A DNA stretch of 8,146 nt from an uncultured Pirellulaceae bacterium. Its GTDB lineage: Bacteria; Planctomycetota; Planctomycetia; Pirellulales; Pirellulaceae. A program made the translations under genes and the position numbers. This document shows, one piece after another, positions 5,230 to 8,146 of this stretch (the first letter of the stretch is position 1; each line of letters begins with the position of its first letter). The DNA lies in contig CAKQNH010000177.1 of the NCBI GenBank assembly GCA_934255105.1, positions 1 to 8,146 of the forward strand. The letters run 5' to 3'. The notes below the pieces were generated by a model. It did not search any database. It saw nothing but the letters and a program-made list of their open reading frames with translations, and was not told the origin of the DNA.

Positions 5230-5663
5230 CACGTTATGTTGCAGAATAGCCGTTTAGGACCATATCCTCAACTAATGATGATACTGTTTTCGGCTTTAAA
5301 GTCAGTTATAGCCAGAAAATATAGCGCAGAACGCAAAGCTTAACAGAAATACCCTCTTTGCGGCTAGTTGGGTGCCAGGTGGGTTGCCTTGGGCCGTAAA
5401 CGCATTCGCTGAACTACCCGCTGGACGGCAAGCTTTCTAGAATAAAGCTGGCACATCGGGCGGACTTGGCGATTGCGGAGCCAGCGGTCGGCCGAGAGTG
5501 TAGAATATATTTATTGTTAATTTCTGGATGGTCGATGGCTTGATTCGGTGGCAACCGGCGGGGGTGTATACCCTGCGCCGCCGCATAGCTGTCGACCGTC
5601 CGTATGTCGGCGATCTCCTTGGAAGGGGTTGTTTCCACAGAGCTTAGTTTTACCGAGGGCGTA

Positions 5664-6323
5664 ATGAAGAACTCTATTGAATTGCTACTTTTAATTTTGG
5701 GGTGTTTGTTTATCGGTTGTTTCGATCCGATTTCGCCGCCGAGCGCATCGCAGTCGCAGGCTCAGGAGCCGAAGGATACGGGTTCGGCGACCAAGTCCGA
5801 CACGAGCCATAGCAGTGCCAAAACTTCGGCAGCCAGATCCATATCGTCCAAGGATACCGCTGGGACATTATCTAAAGGAAACGTAAAAATGTCGGATAGC
5901 TACAATGTTTTGACTCCCGAAGAGGCTCACGTGCTGATCCACAAAGGGACGGAGCGAGCCTGGACGGGCGAATACGAATTCAACGAGAAGAAGGGGACGT
6001 ACATCTGCCGCCAGTGCAATGCGCCGTTGTATAAGAGCGACTCCAAGTTCGCGAGCAATTGCGGATGGCCGAGCTTTGATGACGAGATCAAGGGTGCTAT
6101 TGAGCGGCATCTCGACGCGGATGGTTCGCGGACCGAGATTGTCTGCAGCAATTGCAAGGGGCACTTGGGGCACGTTTTCCTAGGAGAGGCATTCACAGCC
6201 AAGAATACGCGGCACTGTGTGAACTCCATTTCGATGAAATTCATCCCCGAAAATGAAAAAATCCCAGCCACGATCAAGCTTGTCAAAGAGACCGCCAAGG
6301 CTGACAAGCGCGCGTCGGACTAA
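5664..6323 (+). CDS. msrB: Peptide-methionine (R)-S-oxide reductase, lipoprotein form
   Basis: MsrB reduces the R epimer of methionine sulfoxide in proteins. The SelR domain covers about residues 80-195. It has both zinc CxxC pairs (Cys115/Cys118 and Cys161/Cys164), [10 protein letters not shown] with Cys133 as a candidate resolving cysteine, GHLGHVF (166-172), and [11 protein letters not shown] with catalytic Cys184. The N-terminus ([19 protein letters not shown]) is a lipoprotein signal; lipidation is most likely at Cys19 (FIGC) or, less likely, Cys14. A Ser/Lys/Thr-rich linker of about 55 residues follows, suggesting a tethered enzyme outside the cytoplasm. I chose ATG 5664 because GAGG at 5655-5658 lies five bases before it; an upstream in-frame ATG at 5604 lacks such a site and would spoil the signal peptide. 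An internal ATG (Met76) also has a good Shine-Dalgarno and could give a cytoplasmic enzyme. Confidence 0.95.
   Translation: MKNSIELLLLILGCLFIGCFDPISPPSASQSQAQEPKDTGSATKSDTSHSSAKTSAARSISSKDTAGTLSKGNVKMSDSYNVLTPEEAHVLIHKGTERAWTGEYEFNEKKGTYICRQCNAPLYKSDSKFASNCGWPSFDDEIKGAIERHLDADGSRTEIVCSNCKGHLGHVFLGEAFTAKNTRHCVNSISMKFIPENEKIPATIKLVKETAKADKRASD
5874..5891 (+). promoter_or_regulatory. Possible internal translation start within msrB
   Basis: AAAGGA at 5874-5879 precedes an in-frame ATG at 5889-5891 by nine bases. Starting here gives [16 protein letters not shown], which is close to where stand-alone cytoplasmic MsrB proteins begin, and removes the whole signal and linker. Use of this site is inferred from spacing and domain boundary only. 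Confidence 0.4.
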
Positions 6324-6700
6324 GCACTTCTTTTTTTCATTTCCTCTTAATCGCGCTTGCAATCGAAGTGCGGTAGGGTATCATAATACTCACTGATGGC
6401 AGGCTAAGGTTGCCAGTGGTGCTTTAGTGGGCAAGTTGAACGCGGTGGGCAGAGGGTAGCTGCGGGCGTGTTGAATTTGTCCCGGTAAGTGAATCCCACT
6501 GTGCAATGAGTACTTTTTCAGACCTTAGTTTTCAGAGCTACCCTTTCCCGCCACTTCCGCTAGCCGACGCATAAAGTTGATTCTGCCACCGAGTTAGACT
6601 GGTGATTCAACTTTTCGATTTGCTGGGCACGCCCCGCCCGGCGATAATCAACTTTGTGCGTCGTCCTTTCTTTTTTCCCTCGTTGATTCTTGGCCAGCAC
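6324..6700. other. Intergenic region between msrB and the oxidoreductase gene
   Basis: These 377 bases hold no believable gene. A T7 run lies at 6331-6337, just after the msrB stop. An 8-bp inverted repeat (GCTTGTCA at 6278-6285, TGACAAGC at 6302-6309) lies 21 bases before it inside the gene end, which is too distant for a classical intrinsic terminator. A weak bulged hairpin lies at 6391-6418 (CACTGATGGCA against TGCCAGTG). Near the 3' side are the competing inverted repeats at 6573-6655. The open frame of the next gene extends back to a GTG at 6602, so part of this stretch might be coding if that start is used. Confidence 0.5.
6573..6655 (+). repeat. Competing inverted repeats ahead of the oxidoreductase gene
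   Basis: AAAGTTGATT at 6573-6582 can pair perfectly over 10 bases with AATCAACTTT at 6646-6655. Its first eight bases can instead pair with TCAACTTT at 6607-6614, where CACC (6587-6590) and GGTG (6601-6604) add an inner stem. The two pairings exclude each other. They would lie in the 5' leader if translation starts at ATG 6701. A regulatory role is speculative. Confidence 0.45.
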
Positions 6701-8071
6701 ATGTCGCAAACCCCTCCGGCAGATGGCACATCTTCTGCCGCTCAACACGCAGAAGGCCAGCACGCAGAAAGCCAACGGTTGGATCGTCAACAGGTGGACA
6801 ACCGGCGCAAGTTCATCCGAGGGTCTTCGTTGCTCATCGCCAGCGCGTTGCCTGCGGCTGGGATGGCCGTTGCTAGCAGTGCGACCTTACCCACAGCGCC
6901 GTCAACGCTGCCTGGGCAGACCACACCTCATTCATCGACATTTGCCTCCCAGCAGCAGCGCGAGGTCAAGCTGGGATTGATCGGCTGCGGTTTTCGGGGA
7001 ACGAGTGTCATCAGCAATTTATTGGCCAGTCAGCCGGGCGACTGGCGATGGCAATTGACTGCCGTGGCCGACGCATTTCCCGATCGCATGCAACAAGCCC
7101 TGCGCGGGCTCAAGGGTAAGTTCCCACAGCAGGTAGCCGTCGACTCGGCCGCTCGCTGCTTGGGCCTGACCGGCTACCAGCAACTGCTCGAGAGCGATGT
7201 CGACTTGGTGCTCCTAGCCACCCCCCCCGCCTTCCGCCCCGAGCACTTTGAAGCCGCCGTGGCCGCAGGCAAGCACGTCTATGCAGAAAAACCGATCGCC
7301 GTCGATGTAGAGGGGGTAAGACGTTTTCAGGCGGCCAATGCGCGCGCCGTAGAGCAGGGATTGCTCGTCAGCGTGGGGCGCCCACGACTCCAACAGACGC
7401 AATTTCAGGCCACCCTTTCTCGGCTCCGCGATGGGGCAATTGGCCGAATTATTTCAGCGCGAGCCTTCCAGAATGTGCGGCTGCCCGCCCCTGTTAGAGC
7501 CAGCAAATCTGTGCCAGAACGCGATGTGCAGTTGCGGAATTGGACGCATCACAACTGGGCCAGCGGTGGCCCGTGGATCGAGCCACAGATACACAGCCTC
7601 GACACGATGAATTATTTATTTGACGCGCATCCTCAGGCCGCCCGGCCGGCGGACTCTACCACACTCAACGGGATTGGCGAGCTAGAAAACTTTCGCAGGG
7701 GCAGCGCCCAGTCAGCGGATTGGGGACGCCACCAACCGGTTGAATTTCTATACGCGGGCGGGGCTTCATTGCTCAGCTATTGCCAGTCGGTGGAGCCATC
7801 ACAGCCTGTTCAGCGTCTGCTAACGGTGCACGGGACTCACGGGCACGCTGACTTAATAGCAGGCAAAATATTCAATTCGGCAGGGCGGTTAGTCTGGCGC
7901 GCTCCGCAGATCGTATATGGCGGCGAGCAGTTCGATACTTTGATAACTGCCCTGGGCAATGGCGCTCAGTTGAACGAAGCGGAGGCAGCGGTGGAGGCGA
8001 CGCTCACGGCAATTTTAGGCCGCACCGCCAATTCGCGTGGCCAACGCGTCGAGTGGGATGAAGTGGCGTAA
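6701..8071 (+). CDS. Tat-exported Gfo/Idh/MocA-family oxidoreductase
   Basis: An NAD(P)-dependent dehydrogenase-like protein of 456 residues, of the family acting on sugars, inositols and their derivatives. Residues 35-60 form a twin-arginine signal (NRRKFIRGSSLLIASALPAAG), so it should be exported folded, as many planctomycete members are. The Rossmann fold begins at 89 with VKLGLIGCGFRG (GxGxxG-like, 94-100), followed by LLATPP at 171-176, AEKP at 195-198 (the conserved Glu-Lys-Pro with Lys197), and GGPWIEPQIHSLD at 289-301 containing the conserved His298 and Asp301. The C-terminal half has the usual end, GEQFDTLITALGNG. The start is uncertain: the frame is open back to GTG 6602, but ATG 6701 gives a more normal distance to the RR motif; neither has a strong Shine-Dalgarno. 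A short AEGQHAESQ duplication lies before the signal. The substrate is unknown. Confidence 0.92.
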   Translation: MSQTPPADGTSSAAQHAEGQHAESQRLDRQQVDNRRKFIRGSSLLIASALPAAGMAVASSATLPTAPSTLPGQTTPHSSTFASQQQREVKLGLIGCGFRGTSVISNLLASQPGDWRWQLTAVADAFPDRMQQALRGLKGKFPQQVAVDSAARCLGLTGYQQLLESDVDLVLLATPPAFRPEHFEAAVAAGKHVYAEKPIAVDVEGVRRFQAANARAVEQGLLVSVGRPRLQQTQFQATLSRLRDGAIGRIISARAFQNVRLPAPVRASKSVPERDVQLRNWTHHNWASGGPWIEPQIHSLDTMNYLFDAHPQAARPADSTTLNGIGELENFRRGSAQSADWGRHQPVEFLYAGGASLLSYCQSVEPSQPVQRLLTVHGTHGHADLIAGKIFNSAGRLVWRAPQIVYGGEQFDTLITALGNGAQLNEAEAAVEATLTAILGRTANSRGQRVEWDEVA

Positions 8072-8078
8072 GCTTTCA

Positions 8079-8112
8079 GCTTGCCTTGGATACTGACAAG
8101 CCGACGGCAAGC
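8079..8112 (+). terminator. Weak candidate hairpin after the oxidoreductase gene
   Basis: GCTTGCC at 8079-8085 pairs with GGCAAGC at 8106-8112, and CTTG (8085-8088) with CAAG (8097-8100) can form a nested stem. It lies eight bases after the stop codon, a usual place for a transcript end. No T-tract follows, so termination is not established. Confidence 0.3.
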
Positions 8113-8146
8113 AGGATGCTTACCCCAGTTTTAACTTGCGATGGAT

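Larger units (their letters stand above)
5148..5663. other. Divergent intergenic region between the MaoC cluster and msrB
   Basis: These 516 bases should carry promoters for both directions. The part nearest the MaoC gene contains two small inverted repeats (annotated separately). Around 5280-5330 the DNA is AT-rich, including TATAGC and TATAGCGC-like stretches that could supply -10 elements on the minus strand, and another AT-rich patch lies at 5500-5525 (TAGAATATATTTATTGTTAA). I could not match a convincing -35/-10 pair with good spacing, so no promoter is called. Short open frames here lack any sign of being genes. Confidence 0.5.

Noticed and set aside
5414..5638. 74-residue minus-strand open frame in the divergent intergenic region
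   Set aside because: No ribosome binding site, no recognisable motif, and it overlaps the msrB upstream region.
6278..6337. Intrinsic terminator of msrB (8-bp inverted repeat plus T7)
   Set aside because: The stem is AT-rich, has a 16-base loop, and lies 21 bases before the T-run, so the geometry does not fit an intrinsic terminator.

Overview
The window reads as a chromosomal piece of a planctomycete, most likely of the Pirellulaceae/Rhodopirellula type. This is an inference from gene style, not from a marker gene. The signs are an ECF sigma factor with a divergent downstream partner, a twin-arginine (Tat) exported Gfo/Idh/MocA oxidoreductase, a lipoprotein-type MsrB, moderately high GC, weak ribosome binding sites, and intergenic DNA full of palindromic repeats. 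No rRNA, tRNA, transposase, phage gene or genuine CRISPR array was seen.

Layout. Positions 1-309 hold the end (or possibly all) of an AT-richer unknown gene on the + strand. Positions 310-707 are non-coding and contain a cluster of nested palindromes (about 458-604). A 38-residue, lysine-rich protein gene with a good ribosome binding site lies at 708-824. Positions 825-1404 are a convergent intergenic region. It holds a long perfect hairpin (915-959), an array of five hairpins at an exact 34-bp period (1059-1214), a diverged inverted relative of that hairpin just upstream (1008-1026), and a 20-bp tandem repeat with an overlapping hairpin (1341-1398).

Positions 1405-5147 form one tight minus-strand gene cluster, probably an operon. 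Read 5' to 3' it is: a MaoC-like hot-dog dehydratase; 2 nt later a cystathionine gamma-synthase/lyase-family PLP enzyme; 29 nt later an ECF sigma factor; and, overlapping it by 8 nt, a 426-residue protein. That last protein has an anti-sigma-like N-terminus and a possible Cache-like C-terminal half, but no zinc motif and no membrane helix. Two metabolic genes therefore appear to be co-transcribed with a sigma factor and its candidate regulator.

Positions 5148-5663 are a divergent intergenic region with small inverted repeats. On the + strand follow msrB (5664-6323), a secreted lipoprotein methionine sulfoxide reductase with an internal start that could give a cytoplasmic form, and, after a 377-nt gap with competing inverted repeats, a Tat-exported Gfo/Idh/MocA oxidoreductase (6701-8071).

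How the genes may work together is only partly visible. The transsulfuration-type enzyme and MsrB both concern sulfur amino acids, but they are on opposite strands and no shared regulation can be shown. The most unusual items are the periodic hairpin array with its compensated inverted relative, the sigma factor/non-zinc partner pair, and the small lysine-rich protein.
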